A DNA stretch of 64,000 nucleotides from Alteromonadaceae bacterium (GCA_013216015.1 JABSOI010000027.1:1-64000); one strand, 5' to 3'; positions 9,543 to 20,459 are shown, counted from the stretch's first letter. The notes: generated by a model from the sequence alone, not told the origin. Numbers and translations: made by a program.

Positions 9543-10902
9543 ATTTACTCATTCGCCGATAAAAACCACTACGGCTCAGTCCTAATGATTTTGCTGTTTC
9601 AGTCGCATTACCCCGATGAAATTTCAAGCGGGATAATAAAGCCTGCTGCTCAATTTCATCCATGGTGAGTGTCGAATGATCAAATGAGGCTGATACTTCT
9701 TCAACCTCTTCTAACATTAACTCATGTGGGGTAATTATTGTTTGTTTGCACGTAAATAATACCCTCTCCATTAAATGACTTAATTCTCTGATATTTCCCG
9801 GCCAAGCATGTTGTTGCAACTTAACGATTGATTGATCTGATAACTCAGGACAAGACATATGATATTTAACACTGAATATTTGTAAGAAATGTTCAGCCAG
9901 CGGTACAATATCTTCAATACGTTCCTTTAAAGAAGGTACTCTTAATTGAACTGTATTTAACCGATAATATAAATCCTGGCGAAAAGTTTTCTCAACAATA
10001 GCCGCGGGTAAATCACTATTAGTTGCTGAGATAATACGAACATCCGCCATTAAAGATTTACTGCTCCCTACTGGTTCAAACTTACTCTCTTCTAAAACAC
10101 GTAATAATTTGGCTTGTTGAGCCAGTGGAATATTAGCCAGTTCATCCAAAAATAATGTTCCTTGCTCTGCCATTTCAAAACGGCCGATGCGATTTCCTTT
10201 TGCATCAGTAAAAGCCCCTTTAACATGACCAAACATTTCGCTTTCGAACAAGCTTTCAGGTATCGCACCCATGTTAACAGGCACAAAAGAGTTCTTTGCC
10301 CTGGTTGAAACTTTATGAACATAGGACGCAAGCATACTTTTACCTGTGCCATTATCGCCGGTCAGCAAAATACTCATATCACTTTTGGCTAAATCGTCCA
10401 GACTCGATAATAACGACTGCATAGCCGATGAACGGGCAATAATGCCCGAACGATTTTCTGGATGAGCCTGTGATGTCAGCAGATGGTTTTGCTGATTTAA
10501 CCTGTGTGCTTTTTTATCAATACGCGCTAGTTCAATTTGTGTATTAATTGCATTGATAATTCGTTCATTTTTCCAGGGCTTTTGAATAAAATCTTTTGCC
10601 CCACCGCGCATAGCATCAACCGCAATATCTATGGTCGCCCAGCCCGTCATCACTATAATTGGAATATTCAACCCTTGTCTGGATATAGCTTCAACCAGTG
10701 CTAAGCCTTCGACACCAGAAGTAGTATCCTGCACAAAGTTCATATCCAGTAAAATCAAATCGACCGTTTGTTTTTGCAAGTTTTCAAGCACAGCTTCAGG
10801 GGTTGTCATCGCTAAAATGTCAAAGCCTTCTTCAGCTAAAATATATTTCAAACTTGCAATGATATTTATATCGTCATCGGCGATAAGAATTTTTTTATTC
10901 AC
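9514..10902 (-). CDS. Sigma54-dependent response regulator (NtrC family)
   Basis: A 462-residue activator with a receiver domain (1-120; acidic pocket DDD at 9-11, phospho-acceptor Asp in LLLDMNF about 54, Lys in QKPWK about 108), a sigma54-interaction AAA+ domain (about 150-380) with Walker A GDNGTGKS, and a C-terminal Fis-type HTH (ATETAKSLGLSRSGFYRRM). The sigma54-contact loop reads GAFTDA where the family consensus is GAFTGA; GAFTDA is a known natural variant. The arginine finger region RLNTVQLRVPSLKER is intact. It sits 6 bp after the permease gene. The consensus-like sigma54 promoter at 15543-15560 ahead of the operon is its obvious target. Confidence 0.92.
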   Translation of the reverse strand: MNKKILIADDDINIIASLKYILAEEGFDILAMTTPEAVLENLQKQTVDLILLDMNFVQDTTSGVEGLALVEAISRQGLNIPIIVMTGWATIDIAVDAMRGGAKDFIQKPWKNERIINAINTQIELARIDKKAHRLNQQNHLLTSQAHPENRSGIIARSSAMQSLLSSLDDLAKSDMSILLTGDNGTGKSMLASYVHKVSTRAKNSFVPVNMGAIPESLFESEMFGHVKGAFTDAKGNRIGRFEMAEQGTLFLDELANIPLAQQAKLLRVLEESKFEPVGSSKSLMADVRIISATNSDLPAAIVEKTFRQDLYYRLNTVQLRVPSLKERIEDIVPLAEHFLQIFSVKYHMSCPELSDQSIVKLQQHAWPGNIRELSHLMERVLFTCKQTIITPHELMLEEVEEVSASFDHSTLTMDEIEQQALLSRLKFHRGNATETAKSLGLSRSGFYRRMSKYESDTNEQS

Positions 10903-10908
10903 AAATAG

Positions 10909-13329
10909 TTACTCATAACGTAAGGCCGAACCAGGTTCCATTTTTACCGCTTTTCTGGTTGGAGCGAAAATAGCGAACATAACAGTACTGGATAAACCTA
11001 TAACCACGCCAAATGCCAACATAAAATAAAGATAAGATGGAAACATTCCCTCTGAAAATTTATCGAATACATAAGACAACAGAGCAAAAATAATTAAAGC
11101 TAAACCTAAACCAACCGTTAATTGCCTTGCTCCTTGTTTGATAAATATATTAACAATATTTCTATCTGTCGCCCCAACCGCTCTTCTAATACCTATTTCA
11201 TGCGTCCGTTGAGCAATTGAATTTGCCGTTAAACCATATATACCAACAAGCGCCAGCATCAATGCAAAAAAACCTGTCCCGAAAGTAATATTAGATACTA
11301 ATTGCATAGAACCCCGCATCATATCACGATCTTTTTCTGCTGCTTCTACCGAGTAGTCTAACTCTATACTACGATCTACGGCAAATAATGCTTGATAGAA
11401 AATTTCTTCCGCATTCCTGATATTGCGCAATTTATAATAGATCCTCTGGTACGGGGTTATAAATTGAAAACCTGAAAGATAAATTTCGTCCGCACTATCC
11501 AATTTATTAAAAAGGGATTTAGGATTCATCTTGTTTGTTACAACACCAACAACGGTCAGCTGTTCATTTTTGCCATTAACTTCAAGTTGAAAACGCTTAT
11601 CTAATGGCGATTCACCCGGCCAGTAACGGTTAGCCATAGATTGACTGATGATTGTCTTTTTCCCATGGCCTATTTTATCCTGATCAGTAAACTGCCGACC
11701 TGCAAGCAGGTTAACACCAACCGTGCTTGTATTACCTATCACACTCATCGTATCAACCATAGGATGATCATTTTCACTCGCATAATCCATATTTTCAAGA
11801 GTCAACTTCGACTCTCCGATCCAGTTTAGTGAATATACGTCTTCTACCTGAGGATGACTGTTTATCTGCTCAGTTAAAGATTTAAAAAATGAAATATGCT
11901 GCTGTGGGTCTACATATTTATCTTCAGGTAACTCCACAAAAGCTCTCATTACATTCGTATAATCATCGCCTAGATCAATATTAATAAAATTATGAGTCAT
12001 GTAACCAGTCATCGACCCGATAAGCATTAAAATTGCGACTAAAAATACTTGTGTGGTCACTAAAAACCGGGAAATTCGACCTGCTTTTTTACTTTGCGCA
12101 CCTCTGGTACCATCCCTGAGAGTATTATTTATATCTTGTCGGGCTGCTCGCCATGCAGGTAAAAATGAAGATAAAAATATGGTCACCAGAGTAAAGAGTA
12201 CCGCAATAGTTATTGTTTCCACATCCATACCCCAGCGCCACCAGAAAGGTTTACCATTTACCAGCCAGGAGTCTACGGCAATATTGGTATAATCAAGAGC
12301 AGCACCAACAAGTAAAACGGATAAAATTCCGCCAAACACGGTTATGATTATACCTTCCCACATCAATTGACTTACTAAACGTTTGGTTGATGCCCCTAAA
12401 GCAGCTCTGATTGCTGTTTCTTTTTGTCGTTCAATAGCACGTGCCAGCAATAAATTCCCTACATTAATGCACGCTAATATCAGGATTATCCAGGAAATTA
12501 CATTAAGGAAGGTAAATATTATAGTACCTTGCCCTCCCATTTGAGCCATAGGAAAACTCAATAAATTTGCTGTTTTTATTCCTTTGGTTTTATCAAATAG
12601 TTGAACACTTTCTTGATAAATTTGATTGATAGCATTACCTAATTCAGCCTCTGCCTTCGTTAAACTGGCATTTTCTTTCAATCGAGCATAACCGTAATAA
12701 AATTCGGGATATTTAGCATTATTTTCCAGCTCTATTGAAAGATTCGGCAACCAAATTTTTGTCCTGACAGGAAAGTGATATCCCTGTGGCATAACACCTA
12801 CAACATCAGTGATAACATCGTTAAGCCTCATCGTCATGTTCAAGACACTTTCGTTTCCAGACAATTCATTTTGCCAAGTATCATAACTAATAACCGCCAC
12901 AGGAGAAGCGCCTTTGATTAAATCTTGTGGTTGTATAGTTCGGCCGAGTAATGCATTTGTTCGACTAAATTTAAAGAAACCTTCATCAACAAAACTTGAC
13001 GGTATACTTTTACCTGACTCACCAATAGAAAATCGACTGTCTTTTTGACTATATACACCAAATTCTGCAAAACTTGTTAAATTATCTTTTACATTCAAGT
13101 ATTCATAAGAAGAAATCAGATTAAAATCACCATTGAAATTCACCCTGACAGAAAGCGCAGTTTCCCCTTCTGGTATGGGTAATGGCTTATACATAACTGA
13201 ATATAAAAAAGAGAAGGTAAATAAACTGATTGATAAACCTCCTAAAAGTACTAGTAAGATCATCGCAGTAAATTTTGGCGCTTTAAATAACAAACGTAGT
13301 GCATATTTAATATCTATTAAAATAGGCAT
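10909..13329 (-). CDS. ABC transporter permease with two FtsX/MacB-type halves (ADOP-like)
   Basis: An 806-residue inner-membrane protein that repeats the MacB lay-out twice. The first half has one N-terminal helix (about 20-45), a periplasmic MacB-type core domain and three helices ending near 400. The second half has a helix near 425, another periplasmic domain and three helices in 680-800. Each half has the FtsX coupling segment: RQKETAIRAALGAS near 300 and RTHEIGIRRAVGATDRN near 715. Fused double permeases of this kind are called ADOP (duplicated orphan permeases), but this one is not orphan: the ATPase gene ends 9 bp upstream. No attached ATPase domain is present, unlike MacB. Confidence 0.88.
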   Translation of the reverse strand: MPILIDIKYALRLLFKAPKFTAMILLVLLGGLSISLFTFSFLYSVMYKPLPIPEGETALSVRVNFNGDFNLISSYEYLNVKDNLTSFAEFGVYSQKDSRFSIGESGKSIPSSFVDEGFFKFSRTNALLGRTIQPQDLIKGASPVAVISYDTWQNELSGNESVLNMTMRLNDVITDVVGVMPQGYHFPVRTKIWLPNLSIELENNAKYPEFYYGYARLKENASLTKAEAELGNAINQIYQESVQLFDKTKGIKTANLLSFPMAQMGGQGTIIFTFLNVISWIILILACINVGNLLLARAIERQKETAIRAALGASTKRLVSQLMWEGIIITVFGGILSVLLVGAALDYTNIAVDSWLVNGKPFWWRWGMDVETITIAVLFTLVTIFLSSFLPAWRAARQDINNTLRDGTRGAQSKKAGRISRFLVTTQVFLVAILMLIGSMTGYMTHNFINIDLGDDYTNVMRAFVELPEDKYVDPQQHISFFKSLTEQINSHPQVEDVYSLNWIGESKLTLENMDYASENDHPMVDTMSVIGNTSTVGVNLLAGRQFTDQDKIGHGKKTIISQSMANRYWPGESPLDKRFQLEVNGKNEQLTVVGVVTNKMNPKSLFNKLDSADEIYLSGFQFITPYQRIYYKLRNIRNAEEIFYQALFAVDRSIELDYSVEAAEKDRDMMRGSMQLVSNITFGTGFFALMLALVGIYGLTANSIAQRTHEIGIRRAVGATDRNIVNIFIKQGARQLTVGLGLALIIFALLSYVFDKFSEGMFPSYLYFMLAFGVVIGLSSTVMFAIFAPTRKAVKMEPGSALRYE

Positions 13330-13338
13330 TATAACTCC

Positions 13339-14079
13339 CTAACTCGCGGTGCTTTGTGTGGAATAAGATCCTGGTGATATACTTTTTGCTGGCTTATTCT
13401 CATGATCTTTAACTAATTGACCATCAAATAATTCTAAACAACGGCTAGCACGTTTTGCTGAAGCAGGGTCATGAGTCACCATACAAATAGTTGCACCGTC
13501 TTGATGTAACTGATCAAACAATTGCAATACGATTTCAGCGTTTTTTGAGTCTAAATTACCCGTTGGTTCATCAGCTAAAATAATAGCAGGATCATTTACT
13601 AATGCCCGGGCAACGGCTACCCGTTGCTGCTGACCTCCAGATAATTGCGCAGGATAATGATTTTTTCGATGCGACATATCAACTTTTTTCAGTACCTCGT
13701 TAACCTTATTTTCAATCATTTTTTTAGATAATCCTGATTGATAAGTTAATGGCAACATTACATTTTCAAAAACATTAAGATCAGAAATCAAATTAAATGA
13801 TTGAAAAACAATTCCGATTTGTTCACTTCTAATTTTAGCCCTCTGATCCCTTGTTAATAAAGAAACATTTTCACCATGAAGGTCATATGATCCTGAACTA
13901 GGTGAGTCAAGCAATCCCAATATTGATAACAAAGTTGATTTTCCACAACCTGACTGGCCACTCAAGGAAATATATTCACCTTTTTTTATCACCAGACTTA
14001 TTTCATTTAATGCCCGAGTTTCGATCTCTTGTGTCAAAAATATTTTGCTGATATTTTCTAACGTTATAACTGTTGTCAT
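13339..14079 (-). CDS. ABC transporter ATPase, MacB/LolD group
   Basis: A 246-residue ATPase with Walker A GQSGCGKST near 42, Q-loop SFNLI, signature LSGGQQQRVAVARAL and Walker B IILADEPTGNLDS. The length and the LADEPTGNLDS form are those of the MacB/LolD/FtsE group that works with FtsX-type permeases. The ATG at 14079 has GGAG at 6 bp; a TTG four codons earlier is also open but less likely. It probably energises the permease encoded directly downstream, making a mechanotransmission-type efflux pump rather than a channel-type transporter. Confidence 0.93.
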   Translation of the reverse strand: MTTVITLENISKIFLTQEIETRALNEISLVIKKGEYISLSGQSGCGKSTLLSILGLLDSPSSGSYDLHGENVSLLTRDQRAKIRSEQIGIVFQSFNLISDLNVFENVMLPLTYQSGLSKKMIENKVNEVLKKVDMSHRKNHYPAQLSGGQQQRVAVARALVNDPAIILADEPTGNLDSKNAEIVLQLFDQLHQDGATICMVTHDPASAKRASRCLELFDGQLVKDHENKPAKSISPGSYSTQSTAS

Positions 14080-14245
14080 CTTCTGCTCCAATTTCCAGTT
14101 TACTCAGATCTATGTTTTTACTTTTCCTGCATGAGGTATAGATTGAGTCGAATATTTTGCCAATTATTTTTTGATTAATTTTTTTTGATTAATTACTGCT
14201 TTTTAGTTTTATTACCCGTGTTTCTTCTCTAGGTTTTTGCTCAAA

Positions 14246-15502
14246 TTAATTGATCATTATTTCTTTATGTTCCTGCCAGGCGGATGTGTCGGAAATAATA
14301 ATTTGGTCTCCGACGGATAAGCCTGAAATTATTTGTATTTGATTCACTGAACTTTCCCCTAAACTCACCATTTTTTTATGAGCAAACTCTTGATCATTGG
14401 TTAATTTATATAATCCCGTTTGCTGATGTCCAGCTGCGAAAGCTGGTCTTTTAACAAAAAGCGTATTTTCAATATTGCTGGTTTCAATTAATCCATCAAT
14501 AGTAAGATCAGGCCGAACTTCAGCAGGTAATTTACTTAGCAACTCAACATCTACTTGAACCATGCCACCAACCACTGCAGGGTCTATACGGATAACTTTA
14601 CCCTTAATCAAACTGATTCGAGTATCAATCACAACCGATTGACCAATGAGGATATTTCTAATTTTTACTTCCTGTACTTGCAACTCAGCGAAAAGCGCCT
14701 GCTGATCTGCAATTAGCGCTACACTGTCACCAACTTTTACCCGTTCACCTAACTCCAGAGAAACCTGTTGAATCACACCGTCCATAGTCGCTTTTACCTG
14801 CAATGCTTCCACTTGTTCGGTTACCCGACGATAATTATTATCAACTAACCCTAAACGAGCTTGTTGTGCTGTTTTACTGGCTTTCATATTCGCTTTCATT
14901 TTGTCTACTTTTTGCTGTTGCGCCTGCCAGTACTGAATCTTTTGTTTCACCGCTAACTGGCTTTTTTGATAATCCAACGCAGAAACAGTGGCATTGCCCT
15001 GCTCCATTAATAAAGTTTCCGCATTCAGTTTAAGCTTAACCATTTGATAAGAAAGTTCAGCTTCGACCACTGAATTTTCTAAATCAACCATTTGTGATTC
15101 CAGCCCAACCAAGGCAGCAAAATTTTCAGCTTCAATCGCCTTAAGTTCCCAGCTAGATTTTTCCAGCTCTCTTTGCAAATCAGGATCAGATAACTCTATC
15201 AACACATCACCTTCATGAACCATAGCACCCGGTTTGAAATTAACTTGTTCAACCCGGCCAGAAACTTGTGCTGATACCCAGCGAATATTTAAAGGTTTCA
15301 GCAAACCACTCGCCCGAACATTTACCCGAAAATCACCTTGCTCTACAGTTGCAGTGACTAATTCATTCATTTCAACAACAAAGGAAGCATTACCCAGTAC
15401 ATTTTTTAACATAAATGTGGCAATAATCATCACTGCAAAGGGCATAACAAACCAATACTTTTTCCAAAGCGGCTTAGGCACAATCTGACGTTTTGTATCC
15501 AT
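14246..15502 (-). CDS. Periplasmic adaptor (membrane-fusion protein), HlyD/MacA type
   Basis: A 418-residue membrane-fusion protein: a cytoplasmic N-terminus, one transmembrane helix (about 17-35), a lipoyl half-motif (VRASGLLKPLNIRWVSAQVSG near 65 and the second half near 245), a long alpha-helical hairpin (about 115-235, rich in Gln, Glu and Lys) and beta-barrel and proximal domains. It should link the ABC permease to a TolC-type outer-membrane channel, which is not encoded nearby. It is the first gene of the five-gene unit and lies about 30 bp behind the predicted sigma54 start site. A 166-bp gap without a gene separates it from the ATPase gene. Confidence 0.9.
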   Translation of the reverse strand: MDTKRQIVPKPLWKKYWFVMPFAVMIIATFMLKNVLGNASFVVEMNELVTATVEQGDFRVNVRASGLLKPLNIRWVSAQVSGRVEQVNFKPGAMVHEGDVLIELSDPDLQRELEKSSWELKAIEAENFAALVGLESQMVDLENSVVEAELSYQMVKLKLNAETLLMEQGNATVSALDYQKSQLAVKQKIQYWQAQQQKVDKMKANMKASKTAQQARLGLVDNNYRRVTEQVEALQVKATMDGVIQQVSLELGERVKVGDSVALIADQQALFAELQVQEVKIRNILIGQSVVIDTRISLIKGKVIRIDPAVVGGMVQVDVELLSKLPAEVRPDLTIDGLIETSNIENTLFVKRPAFAAGHQQTGLYKLTNDQEFAHKKMVSLGESSVNQIQIISGLSVGDQIIISDTSAWQEHKEIMIN

Positions 15503-15542
15503 CTTTCATCCAATATTTTTACTGACAAGATGATATTGATAT

Positions 15543-15560
15543 CGCAATGATTGAGCCAAG
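15543..15560 (-). promoter_or_regulatory. Sigma54 (RpoN) promoter of the efflux operon
   Basis: On the minus strand the sequence TTGGCTCAATCATTGCGA has GG and GC exactly 10 bases apart (complement of 15556-15557 and 15544-15545), fitting the -24/-12 consensus TGGC-N7-TTGC. Transcription would start near 15532, about 30 bases before the ATG of the adaptor gene. The operon's fourth gene is an NtrC-family activator, which makes the match very unlikely to be accidental. Confidence 0.8.
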
Positions 15561-16190
15561 AGTTACTTTTACCTTATTACCTTGATAACAAAGGTTTTTT
15601 ACTTTTTCTTTCGATCAGCCGATTTTTACATTGTGCCAATATTGAAACAACTAAAAATTTGAGTGTCGCAGAATTGATACACTTCTTTATACCAATTGTT
15701 TTAATAGGTGGGAGACTAAATATTCTGAAAGTGAATTTATGAAAGAGATAAATTAACTTATATCTGTTTTTGAAATACGACTGATCAAGTCATATAGCTC
15801 CTTAATTTTACAGGTATTTAACTAGATCATGTCACTGATAATAACCAACAGAAAATTATTTCTGATTAAACACTTACAATCAAATAGCACTATTACATTC
15901 AAAGGTATATTCTTTGAATTGTTGGTTCCTAAATAAATTTAGCAGGAAAAATTAATTTTAACCTTCGCTTCATTTTCCTCGTTATTTAGCAGACAGTAAA
16001 AACAAAAGAAACAATTACTTACCAACAAAAGCGTCAAATATCACTTAAAAGCGCGCAATATGTCGCTATAATAAATATATCTATTAAAACGTATGAGGCA
16101 ATCGTCATGTATGAACAAAAATCAAAACACTAAAGATCAGTAACTAACCATCAATAAATATTTCCTAACAGGCAGCAAAAAAGTTACCTG
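15561..16190. other. Intergenic region upstream of the efflux operon
   Basis: No convincing gene is present. Just upstream of the sigma54 promoter an imperfect dyad GTGTC-N10-TACAC (about 15663-15682) could be part of an activator site. A possible promoter (TATAATAAATA near 16069) and a stub ORF of about 8 to 16 codons near 16093-16142 precede the transposase remnant. That stub may be the broken start of a lost gene. Confidence 0.4.
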
Positions 16191-16505
16191 CTAACCAGGT
16201 GCAAAAATGTCATAGAAAAACCCTCTCAACGGATGAAATAATCGCGTCAGCTCCATTATTTCACCACAATGTGGGCAGGCCTTGCCCTTGCAGCTGAAAT
16301 GTACTTTATAGTGGCCTTTACCACACGATAAACATTGATAAACGGCAAAACCTGACGCTTTACTGCCACAGTCGAGCATCTTTGTGATCTCTGCGCAATA
16401 ATAATCGGAATTATAACGGGGATGTTTTATGACAAACGCAGACCAATGATCAGTAAAGATCTGTTTGAACCGTGTTAATTTTGATTTCAATCCTTTGAAA
16501 TTCAT
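16191..16505 (-). pseudogene. IS91-type transposase remnant (zinc-binding N-terminus)
   Basis: The 104-residue ORF has the N-terminal part of IS91/Y2-type transposases: HPRYNSDYYCAEITKMLDCG, then a zinc-ribbon CLSCGKGHYKVHFSCKGKACPHC. Right after CPHC the homology stops and the reading runs into GEIMELTRLFHPLRG. That segment resembles the C-terminal end of such transposases, where a second CPxCG motif occurs. The catalytic Tyr region of about 250 residues is missing. The simplest reading is an internal deletion between two similar CPHCG strings. It cannot transpose. Confidence 0.75.
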
Positions 16506-16690
16506 GTTTCTTAAATTTAGCTATAAATCCTTTGAATTTAGTATAACTTAATCACTGGTTATTTTTCAACCAACGTTTTGGATCGTAGATAAACAAAGGG
16601 CTATAATTGGGATTTCCTAGGTATAACAAGATTTAAAGATCAGACTGAGGAGCAACTGTATAAAAGCGGGAATTGAAAAAAACGCCTACT

Positions 16691-16733
16691 GATCATCCCC
16701 ACGCTACGACCCCGTTTCTGGACGAACACTAGC
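16691..16733. repeat. Inverted-repeat element family C, single arm
   Basis: This 43-bp stretch contains CGCTACGACCCCGTTTCTGG followed by ACGAACACTAG. It matches the right arm of the complete element at 57968-58132, with one difference in the shared end. It is a leftover end directly downstream of metH. Confidence 0.7.
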
Positions 16734-16754
16734 AGGGGATTTACCAAGTATCAA

Positions 16755-19700
16755 TTACTCAGGCTCATAATCTAAATTCGCAGATAACCAACGCTCCGAT
16801 TCTGCTAAGGTAAAACCTTTACGCTTTGCATAATCTTCAACCTGATCTTTAGCTAATTTTGCCACGGCAAAATACTTAGCATCAGGATGAGCGAAATACC
16901 AGCCACTTACGGCGGCTCCGGGCCACATGGCATAACTGGAAGTAAGATCCATATCAATGTTTTGTTTTACATCTAACAATTCCCACAGCAAACCCTTTTC
17001 TGTATGTTCAGGACAAGCCGGATAACCGGGTGCCGGGCGTATCCCCTGGTATTGTTCTCGAATTAAAGCTTCATTATCAACCGTTTCATCTGAAGCATAA
17101 CCCCAGTATTCTTTGCGTATTTTTTTATGTAAATATTCAGCAGTGGCTTCAGCCAGACGGTCTGCAACGGCTTTAAGCAAAATACTATTGTAAGCATCGT
17201 GATTATCGTCAAATGCTTTGGCCAATTCATCAGCGCCAAATCCGGCTGATACGGCAAAAGCACCGACATAATCGTTTATGCCAGAGTCTTTTTGAGCAAC
17301 ATAATCAGATAAACAACGGTTAAACTGCCCTGCGGGTTTTTTACTTTGCTGGCGAAGTTGATGCAAATTCATAATTACTTGTTGGCGATTTTCAACACCA
17401 TTTTCGACCGAGTACAACTCCAGATCATCACCAACACGCGCTGCCGGGAACAGGCCAAATACAGCTCTGGCACTGATTTTTTTATTGTTAATTACATCAT
17501 CTAGCATCGCGTTAGCGTCATTGAACAAATTAGTTGCTTCGGTGCCAATAAGCTCATGCTGCAAAATTCTAGGATATTTTCCAGATAACTGCCAAGTCAT
17601 GAAAAATGGTGTCCAGTCGATGTATTTTCTTACTTCGTTTAAATCTATATTGTCAAGAACCGTTACACCTAATTTGTTGGGTTTTACCGGGCTATAATTT
17701 TCAAAACTTATAGGAATGGAATTTGCTCGTGCTTGCTCTAATGAGATTAATGTAGAACGAGGGCCTTTTTTATAATGACGTTCACGTACCCGAACATATT
17801 CATCTTTAGTTTTGGCAACAAAATCAGGACGTATTTCATCAGAAAGTAGATTACTAACGACAGAAACCGCCCGTGATGCATTAGAAACATAAACAACTGG
17901 CGTATCACTTTGCGGTTCAATTTTAACTGCTGTATGTGCTTTAGACGTGGTTGCACCACCAATTAATAAGGGTAAATCGAACTCTTGCCTTTTCATTTCC
18001 TTGGCTACATGCACCATTTCATCAAGCGATGGGGTGATCAAACCCGATAAGCCAATAATATCGACTTTTTCTTCTCTGGCGACCCGCAAAATATCTTCAC
18101 AAGATACCATCACCCCTAAGTCAATTATTTCATAGTTATTACATTGCAACACCACACCGACAATATTTTTACCGATATCATGAACATCACCTTTAACAGT
18201 AGCTAATAAAATTTTACCGTTCGATCTGATTTCAGTTTTTTCATCTTCAATAAACGGGTTTAAATAAGCAACGGCCTGTTTCATTACCCGTGCAGATTTA
18301 ACCACTTGCGGTAAAAACATTTCACCCGCACCGAATAAATCACCAACAGTATTCATGCCGTCCATTAAAGGCCCTTCGATAACATCCAACGGTCTTTTTG
18401 CCTCTAGACGCGCTTCTTCTGAGTCTTCAACAATAAATTCGTTAATTCCCTTGACTAATGCATAAGACAAACGAGCATTAATAGGTAACTCCCGCCAGGT
18501 AAGATCTGCCTTGCTGTTTTTGGCTCCGCCTTTTCCACGATATTCTTGTGCAATTTCCAACAGGCGTTCGGTGGCTCCGTCATCACTATTTTGAATAACA
18601 TCTTCAACAGCCAAACGAAGGTTATCGGGAATATCTGAATATATTGCCAGCTGACCAGCATTTACAATTCCCATATCCATACCATTTTTAATGGCATGAT
18701 AGAGAAAGACCGCATGAATGGCTTCACGTACAGGGTTATTACCACGAAATGAAAACGATACGTTAGACACACCACCAGAGATCATCGCATAAGGTAAATT
18801 TTCCTTGATATCAGCAGTTGCTTCAATGAAATCTACCGCATAGTTATTATGTTCATCTATTCCTGTAGCAACAGCAAAAATATTAGGATCAAATATTATG
18901 TCTTCAGCAGGGTAACCAATTTCGTCAACTAAAATATGGTAAGCACGTTTACAAATTTCATATTTTCGGGTGCGGGTATCTGCCTGCCCTTTTTCATCAA
19001 ATGCCATAACAATTACGGCAGCGCCATAACGACGTAATAATTCAGCTTGATGACGAAAATTTTCCTCACCTTCTTTCAAGCTGATAGAGTTAACTATGCC
19101 TTTACCCTGTATGCATTTTAGACCTTCTTCTAAAATGTCCCATTTTGAAGAATCTATCATGATCGGCACTTTAGCAATATCAGGCTCACCTGCGATCAAA
19201 TTCAAAAAGCGGACCATCGCTGCCTTTGAATCCAACATGCCTTCATCCATGTTTATATCGATAATCTGTGCACCATTTTCAACTTGCTGTAATGCAACTG
19301 AAATCGCTTTATCGTAATTTTCATCTGTGATCAAACGTTTAAATATAGCGGATCCGGTAACATTGGTTCTTTCGCCAACGTTTAGAAACAACGAATCATT
19401 GTTGATGGTTAAAGCTTCTAAACCCGATAAGCGGCAAGCTATTTCACGGGGTTTTACTTCTCTTGGTTTAATACCAGCAACGGTATCTGCCATACCTTTA
19501 ATATGCTCAGGTGTTGTTCCGCAACAACCACCTATGATATTTAAAAAACCAGACTGAGCCCATTCCTGAACATGTTCGTTCATATCTGCGACGGTAAAAT
19601 CATATTCACCAAAAGCATTTGGTAACCCTGCATTAGGATGCGCCGAAATCGCCACGTCAGATATACGGCTTAATTCCTCAACGTATTGCCGTAATTCGAC

Positions 19701-20459
19701 AGGTCCGAGTGCACAGTTCAAACCAAAAGAAATTGGTTTGGCATGACGCAGGGAGTTATAGAATGCTTCAGTTGTTTGACCAGATAAAGTACGACCTGAT
19801 GCATCAGTTATAGTGCCAGAGATCATAACGGGTAATCGTATCTGCAATTCATCAAAAACGGTTTCAACAGCAAATATTGCCGCTTTAGCATTTAAGGTAT
19901 CAAAGATAGTTTCAATTAAAATAAGATCAGAACCACCTTCAATTAAAGCCTTAGTGGATTCAATATAAGCATCCTTGAGCTCATCAAAAGTTACGTTGCG
20001 AAAAGCAGGATCGTTTACATCAGGAGAAATTGAACAAGTACGGTTTGTTGGTCCTAAAACCCCTGCAACAAATCTTGGCTTAAGTGGGTTTTTCGCAGTA
20101 TATTCATCGGCTGCCTGTCGGGCTAACTGCGCGGCGACCAGGTTAATTTCTGCGCTGTACGATTCCATATCGTAATCAGCCATAGCAATGGTAGTCGAGT
20201 TAAAGGTGTTGGTTTCAATAATATCAGCACCTGCCTCCAGATATTCACAGTGAATAGTTTTAATAATATCCGGTTGAGTAAGCACTAATAAGTCATTGTT
20301 ACCTTTAACATCACTATGCCAATCAGCAAAACGTTCTCCTCGATAATCTTGCTCTTCAAATTTATATGCCTGGATCATTGTACCCATAGCACCATCAAGG
20401 ATAAGAATTCTATTATTTAATTGCTGTTCTAACGAGCTGAATGACGCTGATTTCTTCAT
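16755..20459 (-). CDS. metH: Cobalamin-dependent methionine synthase
   Basis: MetH transfers a methyl group from methyltetrahydrofolate to homocysteine via methylcobalamin. The 1234 residues have the full four-module order: homocysteine domain (1-330, zinc ligands in GLNCALG and GGCCGTTP), pterin domain (about 360-620), the cobalamin cap and B12 domain with the lower-ligand His in [11 protein letters not shown] (about 765), and the C-terminal reactivation domain binding S-adenosylmethionine (about 900-1234, [15 protein letters not shown]). Length matches E. coli (1227). It follows metA by 101 bp on the same strand and probably shares its transcript. No cobalamin riboswitch is visible between them. 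Confidence 0.98.
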   Translation of the reverse strand: MKKSASFSSLEQQLNNRILILDGAMGTMIQAYKFEEQDYRGERFADWHSDVKGNNDLLVLTQPDIIKTIHCEYLEAGADIIETNTFNSTTIAMADYDMESYSAEINLVAAQLARQAADEYTAKNPLKPRFVAGVLGPTNRTCSISPDVNDPAFRNVTFDELKDAYIESTKALIEGGSDLILIETIFDTLNAKAAIFAVETVFDELQIRLPVMISGTITDASGRTLSGQTTEAFYNSLRHAKPISFGLNCALGPVELRQYVEELSRISDVAISAHPNAGLPNAFGEYDFTVADMNEHVQEWAQSGFLNIIGGCCGTTPEHIKGMADTVAGIKPREVKPREIACRLSGLEALTINNDSLFLNVGERTNVTGSAIFKRLITDENYDKAISVALQQVENGAQIIDINMDEGMLDSKAAMVRFLNLIAGEPDIAKVPIMIDSSKWDILEEGLKCIQGKGIVNSISLKEGEENFRHQAELLRRYGAAVIVMAFDEKGQADTRTRKYEICKRAYHILVDEIGYPAEDIIFDPNIFAVATGIDEHNNYAVDFIEATADIKENLPYAMISGGVSNVSFSFRGNNPVREAIHAVFLYHAIKNGMDMGIVNAGQLAIYSDIPDNLRLAVEDVIQNSDDGATERLLEIAQEYRGKGGAKNSKADLTWRELPINARLSYALVKGINEFIVEDSEEARLEAKRPLDVIEGPLMDGMNTVGDLFGAGEMFLPQVVKSARVMKQAVAYLNPFIEDEKTEIRSNGKILLATVKGDVHDIGKNIVGVVLQCNNYEIIDLGVMVSCEDILRVAREEKVDIIGLSGLITPSLDEMVHVAKEMKRQEFDLPLLIGGATTSKAHTAVKIEPQSDTPVVYVSNASRAVSVVSNLLSDEIRPDFVAKTKDEYVRVRERHYKKGPRSTLISLEQARANSIPISFENYSPVKPNKLGVTVLDNIDLNEVRKYIDWTPFFMTWQLSGKYPRILQHELIGTEATNLFNDANAMLDDVINNKKISARAVFGLFPAARVGDDLELYSVENGVENRQQVIMNLHQLRQQSKKPAGQFNRCLSDYVAQKDSGINDYVGAFAVSAGFGADELAKAFDDNHDAYNSILLKAVADRLAEATAEYLHKKIRKEYWGYASDETVDNEALIREQYQGIRPAPGYPACPEHTEKGLLWELLDVKQNIDMDLTSSYAMWPGAAVSGWYFAHPDAKYFAVAKLAKDQVEDYAKRKGFTLAESERWLSANLDYEPE

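Noticed and set aside
15551-15742. 63-codon open frame upstream of the efflux operon
   Set aside because: It overlaps the sigma54 promoter and has no family resemblance or good ribosome-binding site.
16131-16643. TAAAGATCAG on both sides of the IS91 remnant as a target-site duplication
   Set aside because: IS91-type elements do not make duplications, and a 10-bp AT-rich match over 500 bp may be chance.
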